Of a stretch of DNA of 16,754 bases, positions 5,417 through 12,881 are shown in pieces (the first letter of the stretch is position 1; every line of letters starts with the position of its first letter). This DNA comes from Actinomycetes bacterium (GTDB taxonomy: Bacteria; Actinomycetota; Actinomycetes; Actinomycetales; Microbacteriaceae). The translations under genes were made by a program, and so were the position numbers. The notes below the pieces were generated by a model. That model saw only the letters and a list, made by a program, of their open reading frames with translations, was not told where the DNA came from and did not search any database. The DNA lies in the NCBI GenBank assembly GCA_023450335.1, contig JAEXHA010000095.1, positions 1-16,754 of the forward strand, written 5' to 3'.

Positions 5417-7858
5417 ATGCCTGAACCTGTCAAGCCCGTGATCGTGGGCGAATCCTCCGCGCGCGCCGATGACGACCTGCTGCGCGGGCTCAACCCGCCG
5501 CAGCGCGACGCCGTCACGTACCGGGGCGCCGCGCTGCTGATCGTCGCCGGTGCCGGATCGGGCAAGACCAGTGTGCTCACGCGGCGCATCGCGTCGCTGC
5601 TGCGCAATCGCGAAGCGTGGCCGAGCCAGATCCTCGCGATCACGTTCACCAACAAGGCCGCGGGCGAGATGCGCGAGCGGGTGCAGCAGCTGGTCGGCGA
5701 CAGCGCGCAGAGCATGTGGATCTCGACCTTCCACTCCGCGTGTGTGCGGATCCTGCGGCGCGAGGCGCAGCAGTTCGGGTTCACGAAGAGCTTCACGATC
5801 TACGACTCGGGCGATTCGCGTGCGCTCATCAAGCGCCTCGTCAAGGAACACGAAGCCGACGCGTTCGGCCTGACTCCGGCATCCGTTCAGGGGCGCATCT
5901 CGAAGCTGAAGAACGAGCTCGCCGACGCGGAGTCGTTCGCGCGGCAGGCGAACATGTCGGACCCTGCCGAGCGTCTGTTCGCCGAGATCTTCGCCGACTA
6001 CCAGCGCGCGCTGCAGAAGGCCAACGCGTTCGACTTCGACGACCTGATCGCGCAGACGGTCTACTTGTTCCGCGCGTTCCCTCATGTGGCCGACACCTAC
6101 CGCCGCCGGTTCCGGCACGTACTGGTGGATGAATATCAGGACACCAACCATGCGCAGTACGCGCTGATCCACGAGCTGACTCGGCCAGTGGTCGGGGATG
6201 CCGAACCGTATGCCGCGGGCGGCATGATGATCTTCGAGGCGTCCGAAGCGCCCGAGCTCGAGGGTGCGTCACTGACGGTCGTCGGCGATTCGGACCAGTC
6301 GATCTACGCCTTCCGCGGGGCCGACATCCGCAACATCACCGAGTTCGAGCGCGACTTCCCGGGGGCGAAGGTCGTGCTGCTCGAGCAGAACTACCGCTCG
6401 ACGCAGAACATCCTGTCGGCGGCCAACGCCGTCATCGGCCACAACTTCGACCGCAAAGACAAGAAGCTGTGGACCGACGTCGGCGATGGTGATGCCATCG
6501 TCGGGTTCACCGGCTACTCGCAGCACGATGAGGCGCAGTTCGTCGCCGACGAGGTCGAGGCTCTGCGGCGAGCGGGCGTCGACTACGCCCAGATGGCCGT
6601 GTTCTACCGCACCAACTCGCAGTCGCGTGCGCTGGAGGAGATCTTCATCCGGGCGGCGGTGCCGTACAAGATCATGGGCGGCACGAAGTTCTACGATCGC
6701 GCCGAGATCAAAGACGCGATGGCCTACCTCGTCGCGGTGGCCAACCCCGCCGACGAGCTCGCGGTGCGGCGCATCGTGAACAAGCCGCGCCGGGGCATCG
6801 GCGACGTGACGATCGAGGCCATCTCGCGCTACGCCGCCGACGAGGGAATCACTTTCCGCGACGCGCTCGCCAATGCGTCGGCCCTGGGAGTCGGGCCGAA
6901 ACTTCAGAAGGCGATCTCGCACCTCGACGCGGTACTGGCCGAGGCGAGCGAGATCATGCTGCCCTCTTCCGGTGAGGTCGCCCCTCCGACGTCGGTCACC
7001 GAAGGGCTCACCCTGTTGCTCAACAAGTCGGGGTACCTCGACGCGCTGCGCATGTCGAAAGACCCTCAGGACGAGGCGCGCGTCGAGAACCTCGACGAAC
7101 TCGTCGCGGTGACCCGAGAGTTCGCGCGCAACAACCCCGAAGGGACGCTGCTCGACTTCCTCACCGAGGTCGCACTCGTGTCCGACGCCGACGACCTCGA
7201 TGACGCGTCGGGGGTGGTCTCGCTCATGACGATGCACACCGCGAAGGGGCTCGAGTACGACGCCGTGTTCGTCACGGGCGTCGAGGAGGACCTCATTCCG
7301 CACCGCATCTCGGCGGGGGAGCCCGGGGGCCCGCAGGAGGAGCGCCGGCTGTTCTATGTCGCGCTCACGCGCGCGCGCAAACGGCTGTATCTCTCGCTCG
7401 CGATGACCCGGGCGCAGTTCGGCGAGGTGTCGGTGGCGATGCCCAGCCGGTTCCTGCAGGAGATTCCGCACGAGCTCATCGACTGGCGGCAGTCGCCGGG
7501 CGACGTGAACTCGCGGGGCGGGTCGCGGTCGCGGGCAGTGAACGCTCGGCGTCCGGGAGGCTCTGGCGGATTCGGCGGTGGGGGTGGCGGCCGGTACGGG
7601 GACGACCTGGTGCCGCTGCCTCGGCGTGAGAAGCCGGTCGGGTCGATCGAGAAGTTCGCCAACCGCATCCCGGCGAAGGTCCGCGACAACAGCGATCTCG
7701 AACTGGCGCCGGGCGACCGCATTCGCCACGACGACTTCGGCGAGGGTCGCGTCGACATGGTCACCGGTGAAGGCGCCAAGCGCGTCGCGCACGTGCGCTT
7801 CGACAGCGCGGGCGCCAAGAAGCTGCTGATCAAGATCGCGCCCATCAGCAAGCTGTAG
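5417..7858 (+). CDS. pcrA: ATP-dependent DNA helicase PcrA/UvrD
   Basis: An 813-residue superfamily 1A 3'-5' helicase. All motifs are visible: Q motif NPPQRDAV (26-33), Walker A GAGSGKT (45-51), motif Ia TFTNKAA (76-82), Walker B DEYQDTN (238-244), motif III GDSDQSIYAFRGAD (290-303), motif IV EQNYRS (323-328), motif V MTMHTAKGLE (604-613) and motif VI with YVALTRARKR (647-656). An insertion of roughly 30 residues sits between DEYQDTN and motif III. A Gly-rich linker (about 712-728) leads to a C-terminal Tudor-like domain (GDRIRHDDFGEGRV) that in PcrA/UvrD contacts RNA polymerase. Role: unwinding in nucleotide excision repair and removal of proteins or R-loops from DNA. The first ATG at 5417 has no good Shine-Dalgarno and lies 9 nt from a damage-type -10. 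UvrD1 is the mycobacterial name. Confidence 0.95.
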   Translation: MPEPVKPVIVGESSARADDDLLRGLNPPQRDAVTYRGAALLIVAGAGSGKTSVLTRRIASLLRNREAWPSQILAITFTNKAAGEMRERVQQLVGDSAQSMWISTFHSACVRILRREAQQFGFTKSFTIYDSGDSRALIKRLVKEHEADAFGLTPASVQGRISKLKNELADAESFARQANMSDPAERLFAEIFADYQRALQKANAFDFDDLIAQTVYLFRAFPHVADTYRRRFRHVLVDEYQDTNHAQYALIHELTRPVVGDAEPYAAGGMMIFEASEAPELEGASLTVVGDSDQSIYAFRGADIRNITEFERDFPGAKVVLLEQNYRSTQNILSAANAVIGHNFDRKDKKLWTDVGDGDAIVGFTGYSQHDEAQFVADEVEALRRAGVDYAQMAVFYRTNSQSRALEEIFIRAAVPYKIMGGTKFYDRAEIKDAMAYLVAVANPADELAVRRIVNKPRRGIGDVTIEAISRYAADEGITFRDALANASALGVGPKLQKAISHLDAVLAEASEIMLPSSGEVAPPTSVTEGLTLLLNKSGYLDALRMSKDPQDEARVENLDELVAVTREFARNNPEGTLLDFLTEVALVSDADDLDDASGVVSLMTMHTAKGLEYDAVFVTGVEEDLIPHRISAGEPGGPQEERRLFYVALTRARKRLYLSLAMTRAQFGEVSVAMPSRFLQEIPHELIDWRQSPGDVNSRGGSRSRAVNARRPGGSGGFGGGGGGRYGDDLVPLPRREKPVGSIEKFANRIPAKVRDNSDLELAPGDRIRHDDFGEGRVDMVTGEGAKRVAHVRFDSAGAKKLLIKIAPISKL

Positions 7859-7895
7859 GCGGGGCATCCGCCGTCGGCCGCGAATAGAACTTCGA

Positions 7896-7918
7896 ATGTC
7901 GGAGGTCCATGCCAGAGT
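7896..7918 (+). promoter_or_regulatory. RecA-independent DNA-damage (PafBC-type) promoter motif of the DUF222-HNH gene
   Basis: ATGTCGGAG, 8 nt, CAGAGT matches tTGTCRgTG-N8-TANNNT at 7 of 9 upstream positions with exact spacing; the -10 has C for the first T. It ends 6 nt before the ATG at 7925, so the transcript would be leaderless. The GGAGGT inside it (7901-7906) is too far from the ATG (18 nt) to be a ribosome binding site. Confidence 0.5.
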
Positions 7919-7924
7919 GTCTGT

Positions 7925-9496
7925 ATGAACATTCTGGCGGATGTGGGGCAGCGGTTGGACCGCTTGTCGTGCTTCGCCGAGCTGGGGGTGGAGGCGGCGG
8001 AGCTGCCGTCGGCGGTCCTCGGCCTGAGTGATCGATCCGTCGTGGAGATCGCACGTGATCTCGCCGCGATCGCCAGCGATGTGGGCCGGTTGCAGGCGCT
8101 GGTGGCGGGGGTGGCGGCGCACCGATCGCAGCGCACGGCCGGCCAGGGCGGTCTGGCGGCGGGTGCAGGGCATGCGTCGCCCGCGTCGTTGATCCAGGAC
8201 ATCACGGGTGGGTCGAAGGGCGACGCGCTGCGGCAGGTGCGCGTCGGGAAGGCGCTGCTGGAAGAGGCCATCGAGCGGCAGGAGGGGCGTGCCGATGGCG
8301 GCACCGATGCCGGGGGCGGGGTGGATGCCGGTGGCTCGGACGGTCCCGGGGACGATCATGACGGTTCGAGTGGCCGGGCCGAGGCGCCGCGCCCGACCTT
8401 CAAGACCGTGCTGCGGGATGCGCATCTCGACCGGCGGCTCACCGATCAGCAGCACGATGTGATCCGGCGCGGCCTGGGCGAGCCGTTCGACGATGCGGCG
8501 GACACCGCCGAGGTGTGGATGGTGGCTGCCGCCGGCCTGATCGATGACGCCGCGTCGCTGACGCTGGAGGATCTGACGGCGCATGCGCGGGCGGTGCGCG
8601 ACGCGATCGACCCCGCCGGCGCCGAGGAGCGATATGCGCGCCGGTTCGAGAACCGGTCGTTCCGGACGTGGCTGGACCGGGACGGCCAGCGGCGCGGCAG
8701 CGTCGTGTTCGACGATGAGGACGGGCTGTGGGCGCAGGCGATGCTGGATGCCGGTTTGCGACCGCGCCGCGGCGGACCACGGTTCTTGACCGACGAGGAA
8801 CGCGCGACTGCGACTCAGCTGCGCGACGATCCGCGGACGAACGACCAGCTCGCGTACGACCTGTTCATGTCGGTGATGCGGGCAGGGGCGGTCGCGGACG
8901 CGAAAGACGTGTTCGGCGTGCGGCAGCCCGGAGTGCGGATGCTCGTCGTGAAGGCCGCCACCGGTGACGACGAGGACGGCGCAGGCGCCGGCCCGCGGGA
9001 CGCCTACGGAAGACTGCTGGCCACGGGATACTCGGAGGACCGCGGGTATCCGCTGGCCGGGTCGGTCATCGACCGCAACCTGTGCATGCACGGCAGCACC
9101 GAGATCACGGTGGACGGTTGCGGGAACCCGTTGGACGCGGGCCGGGAGCAGCGGCTGTTCCAGCCGAAGCAGCGCTTGGCATTGGCCGCGCGAGACGGCG
9201 GATGCATGTGGCCAGGGTGCGACATGCCCTCCTCGTACTGCGAATCGCATCACATCGACCGGGTGGCTGAGGGCGGCCGTACCGACATCGACCGCGGCAT
9301 CCTGCTGTGCAAGTACCACCACCTGCTGCTGCACAATCGGGGTTGGCGGGTCATCCGCGAGGGGAAGGGCGCGTTCGTCTTGCAACCGCCACCCGATGTC
9401 GGTGGGCCACCCACGACGCTGGTCTCGAAAGCGCCCTGGAAATGGGCCTGGGACCCACCGCCTCCACCGGAGCGACCACACTGGCGAGCCGCGTGA
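7925..9496 (+). CDS. DUF222 (13E12 repeat-type) HNH endonuclease-domain protein
   Basis: A 523-residue protein of the large actinobacterial DUF222/13E12 family. Residues about 1-330 form the helical DUF222 region, interrupted by a low-complexity Asp/Gly-rich stretch (about 120-150). The C-terminal HNH nuclease domain is complete: QRLALAARDGGC, Cys427-x4-Cys432, SHH with His442/His443, then the second zinc pair around Cys462 (LCKYHHLLLH, His465/His466/His470). The Cys residues bind structural zinc and the HH/H set forms the nuclease centre. The tail is Pro-rich. The family often occurs in many copies per genome; in mycobacteria members are induced by DNA damage, and the PafBC-type motif upstream agrees. 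Whether it cuts DNA, and which DNA, is unknown. It follows pcrA after 66 bp but has its own promoter. Confidence 0.9.
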   Translation: MNILADVGQRLDRLSCFAELGVEAAELPSAVLGLSDRSVVEIARDLAAIASDVGRLQALVAGVAAHRSQRTAGQGGLAAGAGHASPASLIQDITGGSKGDALRQVRVGKALLEEAIERQEGRADGGTDAGGGVDAGGSDGPGDDHDGSSGRAEAPRPTFKTVLRDAHLDRRLTDQQHDVIRRGLGEPFDDAADTAEVWMVAAAGLIDDAASLTLEDLTAHARAVRDAIDPAGAEERYARRFENRSFRTWLDRDGQRRGSVVFDDEDGLWAQAMLDAGLRPRRGGPRFLTDEERATATQLRDDPRTNDQLAYDLFMSVMRAGAVADAKDVFGVRQPGVRMLVVKAATGDDEDGAGAGPRDAYGRLLATGYSEDRGYPLAGSVIDRNLCMHGSTEITVDGCGNPLDAGREQRLFQPKQRLALAARDGGCMWPGCDMPSSYCESHHIDRVAEGGRTDIDRGILLCKYHHLLLHNRGWRVIREGKGAFVLQPPPDVGGPPTTLVSKAPWKWAWDPPPPPERPHWRAA

Positions 9497-9500
9497 CGGC

Positions 9501-9566
9501 GCGGTCGCGCGGGGCGGTGATTGCGGTCGCGCGGGGCGGTGGTTGCGGTCGATCGGGGTGATGGGT
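9501..9566 (+). repeat. three tandem 22-bp repeats
   Basis: Units 9501-9522, 9523-9544 and 9545-9566 begin GCGGTCG; the first two differ at one position (GTGATT versus GTGGTT), the third is more diverged. A partial fourth begins at 9567. The array starts 5 bp after the HNH stop codon. Confidence 0.85.
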
Positions 9567-9707
9567 GCGGGGCCGGGCCCGCGGCCGTGAGGCGGCGTCG
9601 ACCTTCGATTCGACTCCGTGCCGGGTGCCTTCGGGAGCGTTCCGAGCGGTCGCCGCGGGGGATGCTCCGGTCGCGGCGGTCGGGACCGTCCCTACGGGTG
9701 GCGCGGT

Positions 9708-9713
9708 TAGGCT
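9708..9713 (+). promoter_or_regulatory. -10-like element, probable leaderless promoter
   Basis: TAGGCT (TANNNT) ends 6 nt before the ATG at 9720. There is no Shine-Dalgarno sequence, so a leaderless transcript is likely. No convincing -35 is seen. Confidence 0.45.
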
Positions 9714-9719
9714 GGCACG

Positions 9720-11027
9720 ATGGCACTGTTCTCACGCCGCCCGAAAAAGCCCTCGGCCGCCCAGTCGAGCACGACGGAGACCCGCGTGCCGGCCGCCATC
9801 GACGCGAACGCCGACGCCGCGAACGCGGAGGGCGTGGCAACCAGCGGTGACCTGGGCGCCGCGAACGCGGAGGGCGCGAACGCGGAGGGCGCGGCAACGA
9901 GCAGTGACCTGGGCGTCACGGGCACCGGCGCGTCCGCATCGTCGACCGACAGCGCGGGGGCATCGGCTTCGTCGACCGACAGCGCGGGGGCCGTGGCACC
10001 GTCGACGGACAGCACGGGGGTCGCGGCACCGTCGACGGCCGCAGCCGGAGCATCCGCTGAGGCCGGTGGCTCCTCCGACGGGGAGGTCGAGGCCACGGGC
10101 GTGGACGAATCCGGCGGTGCTGCCGAACCCGCAACACAGGCCGAACCGGTGCCGCACGTGAACATCTCCGTGTCGACATACGGCAAGGCCGCGGCCCCGG
10201 CATCCACCCCGATGCAGGCACCGGCAGAGGCGCCGGCCCAGACCGAGAAGGTCCCCGGTCTGCCCGACAACGTCGTACTGCGCAGCGCGCTGGCCGCGCT
10301 TCCCGAGAAGCCCGAGAACAGTGACATCGTCAACGTCATGCGTCAGGCGATGCAGGGCAATCTGTACGTGCGGGTGCGGGGTGACGCGCGGGCGCTGCTG
10401 GCCGAGGGCAAGCAACTCAACCTCGCGGTGTCGGCCATCGAAGACCAGCGCTTCCTGCTGGCGTTCACCGGCGGTGAGGCGCTGCAGCGCAGCATCGCGT
10501 CGGACGGCGACACCCAGACCTCCGCTGTCGGGCAGCCGGCGCAGGTCGTGCTGCGCACAGTCGTCGACGGTCCCTACGCCGGACTCATCATCGACCATGC
10601 GACCCCACAGGCGCGCATCATCCTGCCGAGCCAGCTGATCGAGAAGTCGCTCGAGCAATCCGACGACGGCTTCCCGCTGAAGAACCTGCTCGCGGCCCGC
10701 CGCACTGATGCGACTCCGACCGACATCGCCGACGCGCTCACCCGCGCAAAACTGTGGGTGGCCGCCGGTAAGGCGGAAGACTCCGACCGGGTCGGCCTGG
10801 CCGAGGTGCGCACGCAGGACGGTGCCCGCTTGCTGCAGCTGTTCTCGCATCCGCTCGAGGTCGTCGTCCAGGGTCGTGACGAGCGTCCGCTGCCGGTCAC
10901 CGCCGAGCAGTTGGGCAAGGCACTTGCCGCCGACCCCGAGATCACGGGCGTCCTCATCGACCCGGCGGGGCCGTGGATCCGCCTCGACCGTGACGCGCTG
11001 GCGCCCGTACTCGCGCTGGCGGAGTGA
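9720..11027 (+). CDS. SseB-family protein with repetitive Ala/Ser-rich N-terminus
   Basis: A 435-residue protein. Residues 1-12 are basic (MALFSRRPKKPS). Residues 25-180 are low-complexity, rich in Ala, Gly, Ser, Thr and Glu, with repeats around NAEG/SDLG (35-65) and decapeptides of the type GASASSTDSA (70-109). The C-terminal half has two related segments that fit the SseB N-terminal domain family: one from about 186 to 310 (VMRQAMQGNLYVRVRG, FTGGEALQRS, LPSQLIEKSL) and one from about 330 to 435 (ALTRAKLWVAAGK, QDGARLLQLFSHPLEVVVQG, EITGVLIDPAGPWIRLDR). In actinobacteria SseB-like proteins are soluble, of unknown role, and have no type III secretion partner. The repetitive part is probably disordered. 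The start is the first ATG, directly behind a leaderless-type -10. The last 30 bp, including the stop codon, are duplicated downstream. Confidence 0.82.
   Translation: MALFSRRPKKPSAAQSSTTETRVPAAIDANADAANAEGVATSGDLGAANAEGANAEGAATSSDLGVTGTGASASSTDSAGASASSTDSAGAVAPSTDSTGVAAPSTAAAGASAEAGGSSDGEVEATGVDESGGAAEPATQAEPVPHVNISVSTYGKAAAPASTPMQAPAEAPAQTEKVPGLPDNVVLRSALAALPEKPENSDIVNVMRQAMQGNLYVRVRGDARALLAEGKQLNLAVSAIEDQRFLLAFTGGEALQRSIASDGDTQTSAVGQPAQVVLRTVVDGPYAGLIIDHATPQARIILPSQLIEKSLEQSDDGFPLKNLLAARRTDATPTDIADALTRAKLWVAAGKAEDSDRVGLAEVRTQDGARLLQLFSHPLEVVVQGRDERPLPVTAEQLGKALAADPEITGVLIDPAGPWIRLDRDALAPVLALAE
9927..10046 (+). repeat. 30-bp in-frame tandem repeats in the SseB-family gene
   Basis: Four units of 30 bp encode GASASSTDSA, GASASSTDSA, GAVAPSTDST and GVAAPSTAAA; a fifth, degenerate unit may follow. 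Sharing of TCGACCGACAGCGCGGG between units at the DNA level indicates recent duplication, so copy number may vary between strains. Confidence 0.85.
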
Positions 11028-11064
11028 CGCTCGGGCGCCCGTCCTCGCGCCGGCGGAGTGACGC
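11001..11064 (+). repeat. tandem duplication covering the SseB-family stop codon
   Basis: Bases 11001-11030 and 11035-11064 match at 28 of 30 positions, with a 34-bp period (4-bp spacer TCGG). Both copies contain GGCGGAGTGACGC, so the stop-codon context is duplicated just after the gene. Confidence 0.85.
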
Positions 11065-11225
11065 GGGCACCGTTTGCCACCTGGCGACCGGCCCGGCCGT
11101 CGCGCACGACGCCTCCCACCGCTCTCAGCAGGTGGGACCAGTTCCGGCCGCGACCCCTGTACTTCCTGGCAGAACCGGGTAATCTCGGAGTCACGAAGCC
11201 GAGTTCACCGAAGCTTCCACAGTTT

Positions 11226-11275
11226 ACGGACCCGTACGACTGGCCGCCGGATGATCCGCGCCGCGACGGGTCCGT
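11226..11275. repeat. perfect 10-bp inverted repeat with 30-bp loop
   Basis: ACGGACCCGT (11226-11235) and ACGGGTCCGT (11266-11275) are exact reverse complements. The loop is long and no T-run follows directly, so it is a poor standard terminator; a structured RNA or a protein site is possible. Confidence 0.7.
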
Positions 11276-11337
11276 TCTGTGTGTGCTGTCGCCGATCAGA
11301 CGAGCCCGGCGGTCTTCTCGACGCGGCCGCGAGGCCG

Positions 11338-11343
11338 TAGGTT
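11338..11343 (+). promoter_or_regulatory. -10-like element, probable leaderless promoter of the polymerase operon
   Basis: TAGGTT (TANNNT) ends 6 nt before the ATG at 11350, so the message is probably leaderless, although GGAG at 11345-11348 lies right against the ATG. The PafBC-type upstream box is absent here. Confidence 0.45.
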
Positions 11344-11349
11344 CGGAGC

Positions 11350-12378
11350 ATGGCTTCCGAACGCATCACGCTGACCGTCGGCGATCACGAGGTGGGCCTG
11401 TCCAGCCCGAATCGCGTGCTGTGGCCCGAGCTGGGCATCACCAAGCGCGAACTCGCGGAGTATGCGATCACGGTGGCCGAGCCTTTCCTGCGCGCAAACG
11501 GCCATCGGCCGGTGTCGCTGGAGCGGTACCCCGACGGGGTCGACGGGGAGAGCTTCTTCTCGAAGAACCCGCCCAAGGGCGCCCCGCCGTTCGTCGACCA
11601 GGTGATGTGCACCTACAACAGTGGACGCCGGCATCCACAGGTCGTCCTGGGCGAGGCGGCGGCCATCGTCTGGGCGATCCAGATGAACACGGTGGTGTTC
11701 CACCCCTGGGCGTCTCTGGCAGCCGACACCGACAACCCCGTCGAGCTGCGCATCGATCTCGACCCGCAGCCGGGCACCGGGTTCGCCGATGCCGCCGCTG
11801 TCGCGCCCGCCCTGCGCGACGTGCTGCGCGAGGCCGGCCTGGAACCGTGGCTCAAGACCAGCGGCAACCGGGGCATCCACGTCTTCTGCCCGATCGAGCC
11901 GACGCACGAGTTCCTCGATGTGCGGCACGCGGTCATCGCGGCCGGGCGTGAGCTCGAGCGGCGGATGCCGGACAAGGTCACGATGAACTGGTGGAAAGAG
12001 GAGCGCGGCGAACGCATCTTCATCGACTTCAACCAGGCCAACCGCGACCGGACGATGGCGGGCGCCTACAGTCCTCGTGCTCTGCCGGCGGCGACGGTCG
12101 CCACTCCCATCACCTGGGACGAGTTGGATGCCGGAGTCGACCCGGCCGCATTCACGATCCGCACCGTTCCCGAACGGCTCGCCACGATCGGCGACCCGTG
12201 GACCGAGCTGCAGGCGGCGCCCGGCCGCATCGACACGCTGCTCGAATGGTGGCAGCGCGATCTCGACGACGGACTGGGTGAACTGCCCTTCCCTCCGGAG
12301 TTTCCGAAGATGCCGGGGGAGCCGCCGCGCGTCCAGCCGAGCCGCAAGAACGCCGACAACTGGGAAAATGAAGCATGA
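11350..12378 (+). CDS. stand-alone LigD-type primase-polymerase (Prim-PolC/PolD-like)
   Basis: A 342-residue protein made only of the archaeo-eukaryotic primase-like polymerase domain found in LigD. The N-terminus SSPNRVLWPELGITKREL (18-35) is typical. Metal-binding motif I is RIDLDPQPG with Asp136 and Asp138; motif II is SGNRGIHVF with His177 in 171-179; motif III is FIDFNQ with Asp226. KNPP(KG) near 72-77 matches the 5'-phosphate-binding region of the family. It has no ligase or phosphoesterase domain. Mycobacterial relatives (Prim-PolC/PolD1) fill short gaps and insert ribonucleotides, together with LigC. A LigC-type ligase lies 2.2 kb downstream on the other strand. The stop overlaps the ATG of the next gene (ATGA), so it heads a three-gene operon. 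The NHEJ role depends on Ku, which is not in the window. Confidence 0.92.
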   Translation: MASERITLTVGDHEVGLSSPNRVLWPELGITKRELAEYAITVAEPFLRANGHRPVSLERYPDGVDGESFFSKNPPKGAPPFVDQVMCTYNSGRRHPQVVLGEAAAIVWAIQMNTVVFHPWASLAADTDNPVELRIDLDPQPGTGFADAAAVAPALRDVLREAGLEPWLKTSGNRGIHVFCPIEPTHEFLDVRHAVIAAGRELERRMPDKVTMNWWKEERGERIFIDFNQANRDRTMAGAYSPRALPAATVATPITWDELDAGVDPAAFTIRTVPERLATIGDPWTELQAAPGRIDTLLEWWQRDLDDGLGELPFPPEFPKMPGEPPRVQPSRKNADNWENEA

Positions 12379-12881
12379 CCGAACCGAGTGCGTCTGCCCG
12401 CGTCACCGCCTGGGCATTGCGCAGCCGGTGGCTCATGCGCCTGCCGATCGGTCTCTACCGGGCCGGACTGGGATGGATGCTCGGTGACCGGCTGGTCATG
12501 ATCGAGCATCGCGGCCGGGTGTCGCACGAGCCGCGCTATGTCGTCGTGGAAGTGGTGGAGCGCGGCCACAACATGATCCGTGTCGCATCCGGATTCGGCA
12601 CGCGATCGCAGTGGTATCGGAACCTGCGCGCCAACGGAGTGGCCTATCTGAGCACCGGGCGGGCCCGACGCGTACCGGCGCACGTGCGTTTTCTCGATGA
12701 CGCGGAGGCGGACGCGACGATCGCCCGGTACCAGATCGCACACCCGAACGCGTGGAAGGGTCTCTCTGCCGCTTTGGATCTCGCCGCCGGGGGAGAGGCG
12801 CATGTCGCCATGGTGGAGTTCACGGCGCCCGAGACGTCGGATGCAGGGACGGGGTCGCCGGAGACGGCGGCGCCGGCATGA
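12375..12881 (+). CDS. nitroreductase-family deazaflavin-dependent oxidoreductase
   Basis: A 168-residue protein of the Ddn/FDR split-barrel family (PF04075 type), which uses F420 or related cofactors. The characteristic segments are VMIEHRGRVSHEPRYVVVEV (41-60) and SGFGTRSQWYRNLRANG (72-88), where the second carries the conserved G(Y/F)GxxSxWYRN pattern that contacts the cofactor. The C-terminal 20 residues or so are low-complexity. The substrate is unknown: family members reduce nitroimidazoles, quinones or coumarins. It overlaps the polymerase stop by 4 bp and its own TGA overlaps the transporter ATG at 12878, so it is translated within a coupled operon. Whether this organism makes F420 cannot be seen here. 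Confidence 0.85.
   Translation: MTEPSASARVTAWALRSRWLMRLPIGLYRAGLGWMLGDRLVMIEHRGRVSHEPRYVVVEVVERGHNMIRVASGFGTRSQWYRNLRANGVAYLSTGRARRVPAHVRFLDDAEADATIARYQIAHPNAWKGLSAALDLAAGGEAHVAMVEFTAPETSDAGTGSPETAAPA

Larger units (their letters stand above)
9497..9719. other. gene-free interval before the SseB-family gene
   Basis: No credible coding frame is seen in these 223 bp. The first third holds three 22-bp direct repeats; the last part holds the -10-like TAGGCT of the downstream gene. No convincing terminator for the HNH gene is visible. Confidence 0.5.
11065..11349. other. intergenic region with hairpins upstream of the polymerase gene
   Basis: These 285 bp contain no gene I can support. Part of it (about 11155-11240) is less GC-rich than the surroundings. 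It holds a small inverted repeat (CTCGG near 11185 with CCGAG near 11200) and a perfect 10-bp inverted repeat at 11226-11275. The 3' end carries the -10-like TAGGTT of the next gene. It could encode a small RNA or the end of the SseB transcript. Confidence 0.4.

Noticed and set aside
7881..7900. Possible LexA/SOS box (GAACTTCGAATG) before the DUF222-HNH gene
   Set aside because: The mycobacterial-type TCGAAC-N4-GTTCGA palindrome is not present; CGAAT occurs only as a direct repeat. The adjacent RecA-NDp-like motif explains the promoter better.
6269..9481. A very long minus-strand open frame of 1070 codons opposite pcrA and the HNH gene
   Set aside because: It is an antisense shadow caused by high third-position GC; the sequence is Arg/His/Val-rich without domains, while the plus strand carries two intact, recognisable genes.
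11058..11951. A plus-strand frame of 297 codons starting in the intergenic region and running into the polymerase gene
   Set aside because: Most of it overlaps the primase-polymerase in another frame and turns into Arg/Gly-rich shadow sequence. The first 60 codons look more protein-like but show no recognisable domain or ribosome binding site.
12752..12877. In-frame N-terminal extension of the AspT/YidE-type transporter
   Set aside because: The 42 extra residues are Arg/Gly/Cys-rich and overlap the oxidoreductase gene; the ATG at 12878 overlaps the preceding stop and gives a normal membrane N-terminus.
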